Assembly: GCA_037176905.1 (NCBI GenBank)
Contig: JBBBWG010032952.1
Location: 20,651-40,750 of the forward strand
DNA length: 20,100 nt
DNA from: Azolla pinnata
Lineage: Eukaryota; Streptophyta; Polypodiopsida; Salviniales; Salviniaceae
Direction of reading: 5' to 3'
Both the position numbers and the translations under genes were made by a program. Positions 9,355-18,069 of the stretch are shown here, in pieces. Numbering within the stretch: the first letter of the stretch is position 1; the number at the start of each line of letters is the position of its first letter. The notes under the pieces were generated by a model, which made no database searches, was not told the origin of the DNA, and was given only the letters and a program-made list of their open reading frames with translations.

Positions 9355-10347
9355 ATGGCGTTCTCTGAGGCTGTCAGCTTTGTGAAGAGGTACCCCATAG
9401 CTCTCTGCGGCTTCTCTCTCCTCTTCATGCCCTCCGTCCATCGCCTCCTCCTCTACTTCACCCCCCTTCTCCTCTCCACCAGCATCTTCGTTGTGGCCAT
9501 GCTCACCTCCGGAAGCACCTCCACAGTGCACCCCCGTGATGCTGATTCTGATGACGCTGATGCTGATTCTGATGCTGCCGATGCTGCTGTTGCTGTTGCT
9601 GTGGCTGCTACCAAGCGTAGCCATAGCCAGCGCCTCCCATATGATGTTGTGGGCGATTTGAGCGGTGGCTATGGTGATGGTGCTGCTGGGTGGAGGCCTG
9701 TTCGTCTGCCGAGGGATCAGCAACCATCATCGGCAATGCTATCCTCGACAGCAACACCTGCTCTTCGCCATCGCCGCCGCCGCCATCTTCATCGCAGGCC
9801 CCAGAGCAACGACCCCAGAGACCTGCTCAAGAGCGAAGATGAAGCTCAGGAAACCATAGCTAGGAGCGCCGAGCCCGACCCAGACCTGTGCGGAGAAACC
9901 ATAGCTAGCGCTGAGCCTGACCCCGACCTGTGCGAAGAAACCATAGCTAGCGCCGAGCCCGATCCAGACCTAACCATAGCTAGCGCCGAGCCCGATCCAG
10001 ACCTAACCATAGCTAGCGATGAGCCCGATCCAGACTTGTCTGAAACAATCCTGTCTAGAAGCGACGAGCAATCGGCATCAGCAGACCTGCGCGGAGCCAC
10101 CGCCATCACCGGACCCATGTCCACAAACCATTCTAATTCAGTGCTTCTGGCTGAAGCAGCAGCAGCAGCTCATTCCCAATATGCCAGCATCGCTGATGAG
10201 AGCCCATCAGCAGCTGGCATGAGAAGCTCACTATCATCATCTAGGGGCCACCAGCAGCAGCAAACTAGCTTCTCCAGTACATCACGGTGCACAGCAGCAG
10301 ACAACACCCAACAGTATCTGCAAAGCTCCTTGAAAATGGTCTCATAG
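9355..10347 (+). CDS. Unrecognised membrane-anchored protein with tandem EPDPDL repeats
   Basis: Single-exon ORF of 330 aa. Its first ATG (GGGCTATGGCG) follows a purine-rich leader, and the frame upstream has no ATG. Residues 13-52 hold two hydrophobic segments (about 14-26 and 31-51) separated by PSVHR, so a hairpin or anchored protein is likely. An Asp/Ala-rich stretch (DADSDDADADSD, from about residue 62) follows, then a basic RHRRRR patch. Residues 166-228 contain five tandem repeats, with core TIASAEPDPDL, of 15, 14, 12, 11 and 11 residues. The tail is Ser/Gln/Ala-rich and looks disordered. The N-terminal layout faintly resembles a plant family of long proteins with paired N-terminal membrane segments and an acidic disordered remainder; that is only a guess. 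Function unknown. The absence of introns and low complexity leave some doubt, but the reading frame is kept through the repeats. Confidence 0.65.
   Translation: MAFSEAVSFVKRYPIALCGFSLLFMPSVHRLLLYFTPLLLSTSIFVVAMLTSGSTSTVHPRDADSDDADADSDAADAAVAVAVAATKRSHSQRLPYDVVGDLSGGYGDGAAGWRPVRLPRDQQPSSAMLSSTATPALRHRRRRHLHRRPQSNDPRDLLKSEDEAQETIARSAEPDPDLCGETIASAEPDPDLCEETIASAEPDPDLTIASAEPDPDLTIASDEPDPDLSETILSRSDEQSASADLRGATAITGPMSTNHSNSVLLAEAAAAAHSQYASIADESPSAAGMRSSLSSSRGHQQQQTSFSSTSRCTAADNTQQYLQSSLKMVS
9850..10038 (+). repeat. In-frame coding minisatellite (EPDPDL units)
   Basis: Units span 9850-9894, 9895-9936, 9937-9972, 9973-10005 and 10006-10038. All lengths are multiples of three, and each contains ACCATAGCTAG and GA(G/C)CC(C)GA-CCAGACCT-like sequence. 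The last units are nearly identical in DNA, indicating recent expansion; the loss of the CysGly/CysGlu tail and Glu shortens the unit in whole codons. Confidence 0.92.
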
Positions 10348-10445
10348 ATATTAGGCTTTGTTTGCATAGCATTATTGTATGTATATATGCTCTTTTCTTA
10401 CCTGTAACTACCCTACAGTAACTACAGCTTCTTAACTAATTAGCA

Positions 10446-11290
10446 GATCCAAATCAACACCAACTGAAAATGTCCTAATGGTTTTGCTTCCTCCTTGTAA
10501 TTTGAATATGCACAAGCTAATATTGTCCTAATGGTTTTGCGTCATACTAATTATTTGAATATGCACCAGCTGAAATTGTCCTAATGGTTTTGCTTCTAAC
10601 GTGTAATTTTGCTGATCCAAATAAGCACCAACTGAAATTCTCCTAATGATTTTGCTTCTTTACGTGTAATTTAGAAGATCCAAATAAGCACCAACTGAAA
10701 TTTGTCCTAATGGTTTTGCTTCTTTTGCTGATCCAAATAAGCACCAACTGAAATTCTCCCAATGGTTTTGCTTCTTTACGTGTAATTTAGAAGATCCAAA
10801 TAAGCACCAGCTGAAATTTGTCCTAATGGTTTTGCTTCTTTTGCTGATCCAAATAAGCACCAACTGAAATTCTCCTAATGGTTTTGCTTCTTTACGTGTG
10901 ATTTAGAAGATCCAAATAAGCACCAACTGAAATTTGTCCTAAAGGTTTTGCTTCTTTTGCTGATCCAAATAAGCACCATCTGAAATTCTCCCAATGGTTT
11001 TGCTTCTTTACGTGTAATTTAGAAGATCCAAATAAGCACCAACTGAAATTTGTCCTAATGGTTTTGCTTCTTACTTATTATTTAGCTGATCCAAATAAGC
11101 ACCAACTGAAATTGTCTTAATTTGTTTTGCTTCTTCCTCATAATTTAGCAGATCCAAATAGGCACCACCTGAATTTATGCTAATCTTTTTAATAATTTAA
11201 CAGATCCAAATAAGCACCAGCTGAAATTGTCCTAATGGTTTTCCAATTAGCAGATCCAAATAAGCACCAACTGAAAATGTCCTCGTCGTT
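10446..11290. repeat. Minisatellite array with a 116-bp higher-order (53+63) dimer
   Basis: The motif GATCCAAATAAGCACCAACT recurs about a dozen times, with older variants (GAATATGCACCAGCT) at the left edge. Exact starts of GATCC are 10614, 10677, 10730, 10793, 10846, 10909, 10962 and 11025, so spacings alternate 63, 53, 63, 53, 63, 53, 63. The repeating unit is therefore a 116-bp dimer: the long form has TTTACGTGTAATTTAGAA, the short form lacks it (TTTTGCTGATCC). Copies on the right are irregular (starts at 11088, 11151, 11203, 11253). The array starts ~100 bp after the stop of the upstream gene and may lie partly in its 3' untranslated region. Confidence 0.93.
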
Positions 11291-11509
11291 TTGGTTCTCT
11301 CACATGAGAGAGAACTTATATATAATGTTTTTCTTTCCATGCAATGGATCTACCGACACATAATGTGCTTCAAGTCAGTAGCAGTAGCTGGTATGGTGAC
11401 TATTTAGAGTTCCAGAGATGAAAAAAACAGAGCAGCATGTTCCATGTCCATGTTCATCCTGTCAGCAACTTACTCCCCGGCTTGTATGTTACACATACAT
11501 TTTCGGGTT

Positions 11510-11590
11510 CCTGCAGAACCATGTTACTAGGATTTAGCTCTTAAAGTTATCCTGCAGAACCATATTACTAGGATTTAGCTCTTAAAATTA
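11510..11590. repeat. 41-bp tandem duplication
   Basis: CCTGCAGAACCATGTTACTA at 11510 is repeated at 11551 with one difference, and both copies continue into GGATTTAGCTCTTAAA. The period is 41 bp, with about three mismatches over the unit. Confidence 0.9.
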
Positions 11591-12366
11591 ACTTCCAGCC
11601 TTCTTGTGCTTTTGTTCGATCACACTGCAGATAGATAATAAGGCTGAAAAGGTGTGTATACATCAATTGTTTCAATGTTTGGATAGCAACACGAGAAGCA
11701 ATGCATTTTTACAATGCTTGTTAGGGCATGCATGTCCTCTGCTCATAATAGCACTCTCTATAATAGAACATTGTTATGTACCGATGACAAACTTCTACCT
11801 CTTCAATCCCATGCACATAATACAAAAGACTGAGATACAGTGCCACAAAAAAAGGGCTCCATAAAACATATCATTGTAATATTTCAAACCTTTAGCACGC
11901 ATGACCACATCATGCATCGAATTATCAAGGTACAAAATCGTTTGGGATTTGTGGTACCAATGCATCACTACAAACCCGCGTATTTGTATAAAGGTGTGGT
12001 GCTAGCAAAGATTTTAAAGGAATATGTGTGTATATATATATAGAGAGAGAGGGACACGTGTGGTTCTTGTTCCATCGAAAGATGTCGACAATCACATTCA
12101 CAAAACGATGAAATAGCAACATCCTTGAGCAAAGCCTTTGTAGAGGACCAATACTATGATTTTCAGTCCACCCACGTAATATGTGGTCAGTGTTTGATTA
12201 GAGATTCTTGACTTTGGAGCCGATAAAGCTACGAAGGAGTAGAGGTACAGTATCTGAATAACTAAGCAAAGATTCCGCAAGAAGATTTTTGGTTTGCCCA
12301 AATGGCATGCCCGAAAGAATCATCTCTCATTTAACTTTAAGTTGGAAGCCCTATAATGCAAGTGCG

Positions 12367-12636
12367 TCAATCTTTGTGGAATAATCTGTCATTGGATTTA
12401 TCAATGAGGACAAGGCATATATTTTCCTTGACCGATGGTGGGATTTCTCGATTAAGAATGAAGATGCCTATGCCAACAAACACATTTCTATGATTTGCAT
12501 AAGGAAACTCAATCTGTTTGTATGAGAAAAAATCACTACCAAATTCATGAATGAGATGCCTCCGGCAACATGTTGACACGGTATTCTTTTTGTTAATGAA
12601 ATGTAAGTGGATTGATTCAATTGCAGTAGATGCCAA
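12367..12636 (-). CDS. Small unrecognised ORF, possible gene remnant
   Basis: An 89-codon minus-strand frame (MASTAIESIHLHFINKKN, then STCCRRHLIHEFG and FSYKQIEFPYANHR). Composition is protein-like rather than low complexity, but no family is recognised and nothing shows it is expressed. It lies on the same strand as the PPR ORF ~800 bp downstream of its stop, so it may be decayed coding DNA or part of a long 3' untranslated region. Chance is also possible. Confidence 0.2.
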   Translation of the reverse strand: MASTAIESIHLHFINKKNTVSTCCRRHLIHEFGSDFFSYKQIEFPYANHRNVFVGIGIFILNREIPPSVKENICLVLIDKSNDRLFHKD

Positions 12637-13432
12637 AGAAGTTTCAAGCCATCAGAAATTTTCCTATGCATGCGTAAACCGCATGTCTGAACTTAGGGAG
12701 CTGCTACATATAGGCTCTTAACACCACACTTCCATTTTTGTTATTCCTCAAAAGCTTAGAATCTGTTATTGCTCTAAGCATTGATCTTCTTCAGTTGATT
12801 GCAATCTATAATGCCCGCATATACATTCCATGGGCATGTAGTAGCAAGAATGAGTTGCTATTCTACAAGAGTTTAGGTGTATTCAGATGGACTTGGACCT
12901 TACAAATCTATCTTCTTTATCATTAGTAGATAATCAGTACAAGATTCGATTGAGATAAATCGCTTGAAGCTATGCCAACATCTAATAATGTTCATGGCCA
13001 CAATGCTCATAATCGAAGTACTTGGCTCACAATTTCAATACTGGCAATAGCATCTCTTGCATTTTTGAACTATTTGTACATAAATTTCTCAAAGAGAACA
13101 GGATTTTGGGGATTGCCAATGGTATGGATATCATGTAACCAAAATTATCTATCAGCCCAAGTCCAAGTTATCTCAGCAATAACTTTAGAAATAACTGTTT
13201 TTGATATCACTGCCTAGTGCTGCTGCAAGAGTTTTGCCAATAAAAGCTTCTGAAAAGCAGTTAATTGGTTTCAGATACCAGATGTCCCAAAGCCATCATC
13301 TTGTTCAATAACATTCTTTTAATAGTGGACTTCCAGGTCGAATCGAGGATTTTCCTGTAAGTTAAACAACATGTCATGCAGAGAAAACAAATTCTCCATT
13401 TTGGGTATGGTTTACTGACTCTTTGGAGTATA

Positions 13433-14725
13433 TCATAGAAAAAAGGCCATTTTCCGAGCTTCTGCATGCAATGCCTGACCAAGCTCTGAAATAGCTCTCA
13501 CCCCATAAGCACGCTCATTGCGACAGCTTTTTGCTTTCTCCATGAGAGCACTGCAAGCTTGAATGACGAATGTGAGAGTATGTTGGTCTCCATCTACACA
13601 TGACGACTCCTTCATTTGTCTGTACAAGAGCAAAGCCTTTTCAACTTGGCAATGTTCAATGTATGCACACAACATGGAATTCCAGGAGACAACAGTCCGT
13701 TCAGATAATGCCTGAAATGCATACTCGGCATCCACGATAGAGCCACATTTCCCGTACACATTAACTAATGTGGTGCCTAGAAAGGCATTTCCGGAAAGTC
13801 CCATGCTCTCCGAGACCATATGCAATGCTCTTCCGATCATTAAAACCTTGGCTTTGGCGGGGACAGCCTCTTCTTTCTCAGTCACAAGCATGCCACATGC
13901 CCGAAGAGCAAAAACGATAGACAGATGATCAGGTTCCATGCCTTCCTGCACGGCCATCCTTGAATAGAGCAATAGAACCTTGTCTCCTCTTCCTTCATCG
14001 ACATATGTAGATAGCATCGCATTCCACGAAACAATGTTGTGCCGGAGAGGTGGCATCATAGAGAACACATGCTCGGCTTCAGAAACCATATGACACTTGC
14101 CATACATGTTAATGAGCGTGGAAACGATCCTCACATCATCTGCAACACCATCTCTTAGAGCATCTGAATGCAGTGCGCGGCCGATTTCCAAAGCATATGA
14201 TATACTGGTGCATTGGTTCTCATGATGCGGTTTTTCTTCACTCCTGTTGGTTGCAAGGATGCCACAAGCCTGAATACCAATCATAAATGTGACCACATTG
14301 GGATGCATTTCATTGTCTCTCCTCATCTGTCTATATAACAAGAAAACCTTCTCTCCTTCACCATTCTTGACATAAACAGACGACATCGCATTCCACAAAA
14401 CTACATCGAGTAGCTTAACATCAGCTGTGAACACATGTTCTGCCTCAAGAATAGCACCGAATCTTCCATAAAAGCTTACAATAGAGGTTGCAACAAGCGG
14501 ATCTGCTACAATACCTAAGATTTCAGCATAGGCGTGAAGCGTCATCCCTTCGATCAAGTTCCCTTGACTGTTAAGTGCTTTGAAAAGGCGAGATGCAGCC
14601 GTTTTTTGGCCTTTAAAGCTCTCCTGGATGTGGCCACAAGATAGAGTTCCATAGAATGCAGAGGGTAGGTTCGAGGGCTTTGATAGGAAAGGGGAATTCG
14701 TTCGAGGAATCATACGAGGACCCAT
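13433..14725 (-). CDS. PLS-type PPR protein, apparently 3'-truncated
   Basis: Intronless 430-aa ORF; an in-frame TGA lies just upstream of the ATG at 14725, so the start is the first possible. PPR proteins bind organellar RNA in a sequence-specific way; PLS types mostly serve C-to-U editing or processing in plastids or mitochondria. Three triads are visible. Their YG-rich S motifs (SFYGRFG, NMYGKCH, NVYGKCG) lie near residues 84, 206 and 322, and each is followed by a VVLWNAM, IVSWNAM or VVSWNSM motif. Each triad has an extra stretch of roughly 10-20 residues between the AC..L and the G.ALH motifs (about 157-182, 280-297, 393-417). The fourth triad stops right after ALHAEARKMAFFL; sequence beyond the stop shows no PPR motif in any minus frame. 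No E or DYW domain. Either a short functional protein or, more likely, a broken copy. Confidence 0.75.
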   Translation of the reverse strand: MGPRMIPRTNSPFLSKPSNLPSAFYGTLSCGHIQESFKGQKTAASRLFKALNSQGNLIEGMTLHAYAEILGIVADPLVATSIVSFYGRFGAILEAEHVFTADVKLLDVVLWNAMSSVYVKNGEGEKVFLLYRQMRRDNEMHPNVVTFMIGIQACGILATNRSEEKPHHENQCTSISYALEIGRALHSDALRDGVADDVRIVSTLINMYGKCHMVSEAEHVFSMMPPLRHNIVSWNAMLSTYVDEGRGDKVLLLYSRMAVQEGMEPDHLSIVFALRACGMLVTEKEEAVPAKAKVLMIGRALHMVSESMGLSGNAFLGTTLVNVYGKCGSIVDAEYAFQALSERTVVSWNSMLCAYIEHCQVEKALLLYRQMKESSCVDGDQHTLTFVIQACSALMEKAKSCRNERAYGVRAISELGQALHAEARKMAFFL

Positions 14726-15522
14726 GAATTCTATTCTTCATACTCTCACAGCATTCAACAGACTTCCAAATACTCAAACCATCATCAGATTCCAAGAGTT
14801 GGGTCTCTCCAGAATCTTACAAAATCCCAAGAATTTACAGACATGTACGTATACCCTGCTATTTCTCCAGCATTAGCAGCTGGGTGCATTTTCCCAGATG
14901 ATTGCGAAAACATAAACCCTGTACAAACATGTCCCAAAAAGCTGTCACCAGTTTCGTATTCTCTGAGCTGATGAACGAACCATCACATCCATTAGAGTAG
15001 GGATGAGGATGATCAGAGAGTAGCTTCACGAAACCAGTTCCAGCTTGGAACAGGGTCGAATGGCTTGTGCATCCATCCACACATGTTTTGGTCACATAAG
15101 AAAATCAAGTGTTGAAAACTTCCCAAAAGCATACAAAATCTCTTCTTGTGTGGATAATGAATGGTGTTATGCGATTTCCCACCCATGTTGCTGCTGTTGC
15201 TTGTCACGACAAAAGAGATTTGAGTTTTTGTGCTTCTTCTTGATTGATCCCCTTCATCCTCGAGCAATCCTTGACCTCGCCCCGACAGACAAGAGCATCA
15301 CCTTTGTGGTCAGTTGGTGGCCCCTAATACTACAACAGTGGTCAGATTCGTTGAATACCAACGGTGATAGAGGAAGAAAAAGCGTCTCGGAAAATGCCAA
15401 TGTCTTGCGGGGGGCATCGTTGGAATAAGAAAATGCCCTGCTCCCCATGACATAGCTGAAAGCCAATGTGGGTCGTTTTCCCCTGCACCCTGCTTTAAAC
15501 AAATTCTTCATTTCATGGAGCC
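14726..15522. promoter_or_regulatory. 797-bp region between two divergent PPR genes
   Basis: The two PPR start codons face away from each other, so this span must contain both promoters if both genes are expressed. I found no clear TATA box or repeated motif. Overlapping short ORFs on both strands have no recognisable content. Confidence 0.45.
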
Positions 15523-17526
15523 ATGCTGCAGAAAAGAAGCCCAATTTCCCGTCCCTGCCTTTCAGACTCGGAGGAGGCCATAGCGCTCAGCTCCAGTGCC
15601 TGCCTCGAGCTCTTGCACGACAGCATCAGCCGGAAATCAATCCAAGACGGTCGAAAGGCACATCACCATATCTTGAAGCATGTGATTCAGCCAGATGTCA
15701 CGGTTCAGAGCACACTCGTGAATATGTATATGAAATGCGGTCGCTTTGAAGATGCATGCCGAGTGTTTGAATTGATGAAACCCAGAGACCTGGCGTCGTG
15801 GAACTCGATGATTGGCGGATACTCAAGCCGCAAACGCTCGGAAGATGTGATCGATATGTTTTGGGCAATGAAGGAAGATGGATTTATGCCCACGGCTGTC
15901 ACGTACGTTCATGTGTTGAAGGCTTGCACCGAGTCTGGATTGCTAGAGCAAGGGAAGAAGTTTCATGAGCTCATCAAGAGTGATGGGATTTCTGATGTGT
16001 TCTTGGAAAGTGCTCTTATGGGCATGTATGCAAAATGTGGTTGCATAGATGATGCACGGCGGGTTTTTGAGGAGATGAAGGAACATGATGTGGTTTCATG
16101 GAATGTGATAATAGGTGTGTATGCCCAAAGTGGGAATAGCACAGAAGCTTTGAATCTTTTTGATAGAATGCAGGGGGATGCACTTCCCAATCTGATTACC
16201 TTTGCGAATACACTGAAAGCATGTGCTAACTCAGTAGATGTGGATCGTGGCCGAGGAGTTTATTCACTTATAGTGAAGTGTGGGATCGCCATGGATATCA
16301 TCTTCGGAAGCTGCCTTTTGGATATGTATTCCAAATGTGGTAACCTTGCAGATGCACAGCATGTTTTCGATTGCCTTGAGAACAAAGATGTCGTAACCTA
16401 CAATGTCATGATTGCTGGCTATGCTCAAGTCGGGCTGGGGAACGAGGCTTTTAGGCTTCTACAACGGATGCATGACGCGCGGATGAGACCAGATAGGGTA
16501 ACATTTCTGAGCTTACTGAAAGCGTGTGTGGGGCTTTCATCCCCCACACTAGGAAAGAGGGTGCATGTGCATCTCATACTCAATGGCTACGGTGGTGACG
16601 CGAAGATCGGAAACACTGTTATCGACATGTATGCGAAATGTGGGAGTATGGCGCATGCGCAGCAACTTTTTGATCAGCTTCCTGTTAAAGATGCCGTTAC
16701 GTGGACAGCGATGATGGCAGGGTATGTACAACATAGACGATTCGATAGAGCTTTCGGCCTCTTTTGGGCCATGCAGAATGAGTGTATAGAGCCGACAGAA
16801 GCAACGTATGTGAGCATTCTCAAGGGATGTGGTGACCTAGGGACATTAGAACAAGGACATCAAATCCATGCATGTCTGCTGAGAAATGGATTCCAAACAA
16901 CTGTTCCTATTCAGAGCTCGCTTATCGACATGTATTGCAAGTGTGGAAGTGTGGGGAGAGCTCGCGAAGTGTTCGATCGGATGCGAGAGCATGACGTTAT
17001 CTCCTGGACGGCCATGATAGTTGGTTATGCTCAGCATGGGCATGGGAAAGAGGCTCTCGTCTTGACGAAAGCGATGCTTGCAAAGGGCGCGATTCCCGAT
17101 CGTATCACATTCATGGGCATCCTATCAGCATGCAACCACATGGGATTAGTGGAAGATGCCCTCTATTATTTCCACTTGATGAGTGAAGATTACAGCATAA
17201 TGCCAGGGGCTGAACACTATGGATGCTTAGTTGATTTGCTTGGGCGGGCTGGTCGTTTGGATAAGGTCGAAAGCCTGATGAAGAAGATGCCACGCCAGCC
17301 GAATTCCATGGTCCTGACATCTTCGCTAGGTGCTTGTGGAATCCATGGAAATATGAAGCTGGCAGCACATGCCTCGCAATGTCTCCATGGCGTAGAACCA
17401 GGGAACACGGCAGCTTTTGTTCTGCTTTCCAACATGTATGCTAAATCGGGCGATGTAGAAAACGCCCCACACGGAAAACCTTCAGAGGCTGGAGGCATGG
17501 AGGAGGCAATTTGTAGTCATGTTTGA
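15523..17526 (+). CDS. PLS-type PPR protein with E domain, C-terminus lost by frameshift
   Basis: Intronless 667-aa ORF starting GAGCCATGCTG. Five S motifs of the form MYxKCG at about residues 68, 168, 268, 369 and 470 mark triads with a regular period of ~100 aa; each is followed by DLASWNSM, DVVSWNVI, DVVTYNVM, DAVTWTAM or DVISWTAM and by a P-E/D repeat end. Then come L2/S2-like repeats (HYGCLVDLLGRAGRLDKVE, from about 565) and an E motif (SSLGACGIHGN and FVLLSNMYAKSGDVENA, about 598-648). After ENA the frame gives PHGKPSEAGG and stops, whereas the +1 frame continues with E+-like sequence ending FEVNGK at 17525-17539. Expected role: organellar RNA editing or processing factor. The absence of E+/DYW means it would need a partner supplying the deaminase, or it is a decaying copy. 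Confidence 0.85.
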   Translation: MLQKRSPISRPCLSDSEEAIALSSSACLELLHDSISRKSIQDGRKAHHHILKHVIQPDVTVQSTLVNMYMKCGRFEDACRVFELMKPRDLASWNSMIGGYSSRKRSEDVIDMFWAMKEDGFMPTAVTYVHVLKACTESGLLEQGKKFHELIKSDGISDVFLESALMGMYAKCGCIDDARRVFEEMKEHDVVSWNVIIGVYAQSGNSTEALNLFDRMQGDALPNLITFANTLKACANSVDVDRGRGVYSLIVKCGIAMDIIFGSCLLDMYSKCGNLADAQHVFDCLENKDVVTYNVMIAGYAQVGLGNEAFRLLQRMHDARMRPDRVTFLSLLKACVGLSSPTLGKRVHVHLILNGYGGDAKIGNTVIDMYAKCGSMAHAQQLFDQLPVKDAVTWTAMMAGYVQHRRFDRAFGLFWAMQNECIEPTEATYVSILKGCGDLGTLEQGHQIHACLLRNGFQTTVPIQSSLIDMYCKCGSVGRAREVFDRMREHDVISWTAMIVGYAQHGHGKEALVLTKAMLAKGAIPDRITFMGILSACNHMGLVEDALYYFHLMSEDYSIMPGAEHYGCLVDLLGRAGRLDKVESLMKKMPRQPNSMVLTSSLGACGIHGNMKLAAHASQCLHGVEPGNTAAFVLLSNMYAKSGDVENAPHGKPSEAGGMEEAICSHV

Positions 17527-17637
17527 GGTGAATGGCAAGCAAGGTACATATTTACACTGGTTGAGGATTCTTCTATGCATCCAGATATGAGCAAAAATGA
17601 ATGCAGCATTGCCAAGGACAAATTGAGATTCACATAG
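17527..17637 (+). pseudogene. Decayed E+/DYW-start remnant after the PPR stop
   Basis: EVNGK (17525-17539) is in the +1 frame relative to the PPR ORF, and VEDSSMHPDMSK (17560-17595) is back in the original frame, before an in-frame TAG at 17635. DYW-type PPR proteins normally carry WIEVNGKxHxF followed by a segment like EDxSHPxxxxI. At least two frame changes are therefore present, near 17461-17468 (a CGCCCCA run) and 17540-17545. Further on, matches to a DYW domain are too weak to claim, and no HxE or CxxC zinc motif was found intact. Confidence 0.65.
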
Positions 17638-17728
17638 GGCTGTGTTTAAGGCCAATTCCAGGCACTGTGAAAACAAAAACAAGAGTTTCTCGGCTTCATG
17701 CAGCCATAGATAGCTCGGTCATCACATT

Positions 17729-17755
17729 TGCATTTGATCAAAAGGATCAAATGCA
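17729..17755. repeat. Perfect 11-bp inverted repeat (hairpin)
   Basis: GCATTTGATC at 17730-17739 pairs with GATCAAATGC at 17745-17754 across a 5-nt AAAAG loop, and the T/A flanking pair extends the stem to 11 bp. It lies between the PPR remnant and the LTR-retrotransposon remnant. There is no T-run, and function is unknown. Confidence 0.8.
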
Positions 17756-18054
17756 TGGATCAAGACAATATCTGCCGATCCTGTTTGCGTATTAGATTAA
17801 ATGACCTGTGTGTACGTGTCGCCGCAACATGGCTACTCAAGGGATGGGGCGAAAGTTTCTGGGCATGAAGTAACTGGACAAAATGTTGATGGTTTCGATC
17901 CATTTTAAGCGATGCTGGAAATGTCTTTTCAAGACTAAGAACGAACAACTGTTGTAGAACGCTTCAAATGGTGATGAATTCAGTCGAATCGATAGCAAAA
18001 GATAGTGTGCATCACTGTGATCGAGCTGAAAATATTGGTGACAAAAAAAATAAG

Positions 18055-18069
18055 GCTGCTCTGATACCT
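18055..18069 (-). mobile_element. Copia-like primer binding site, minus orientation
   Basis: On the minus strand the sequence reads TTCCACA then AGGTATCAGAGC. GGTATCAGAGC is the plant retrotransposon primer binding site complementary to the 3' end of initiator Met-tRNA, normally placed directly after the CA end of the 5' LTR, as here. The internal region should extend leftward, but no gag or pol is recognisable, so the element is truncated. Confidence 0.75.

Larger units (their letters stand above)
11291..13432. other. Spacer between the minisatellite and the minus-strand PPR gene
   Basis: It includes a tandem duplication (11510-11590), and a (TA)n(GA)n tract followed by CACGTG at 12031-12060. 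Several minus-strand stretches look like decayed coding sequence: 12367-12636 is open for 89 codons, and about 13070-13150 reads WLHDIHTIGNPQNP and VLFEKFMYK before a stop. I cannot assign either to a family. They may be the PPR gene's 3' region or the remains of another gene. Confidence 0.5.

Noticed and set aside
13433..17526. Possible inverted duplication of a single PPR gene
   Set aside because: The two proteins differ in triad length, insertions and motif wording, so they are separate family members.
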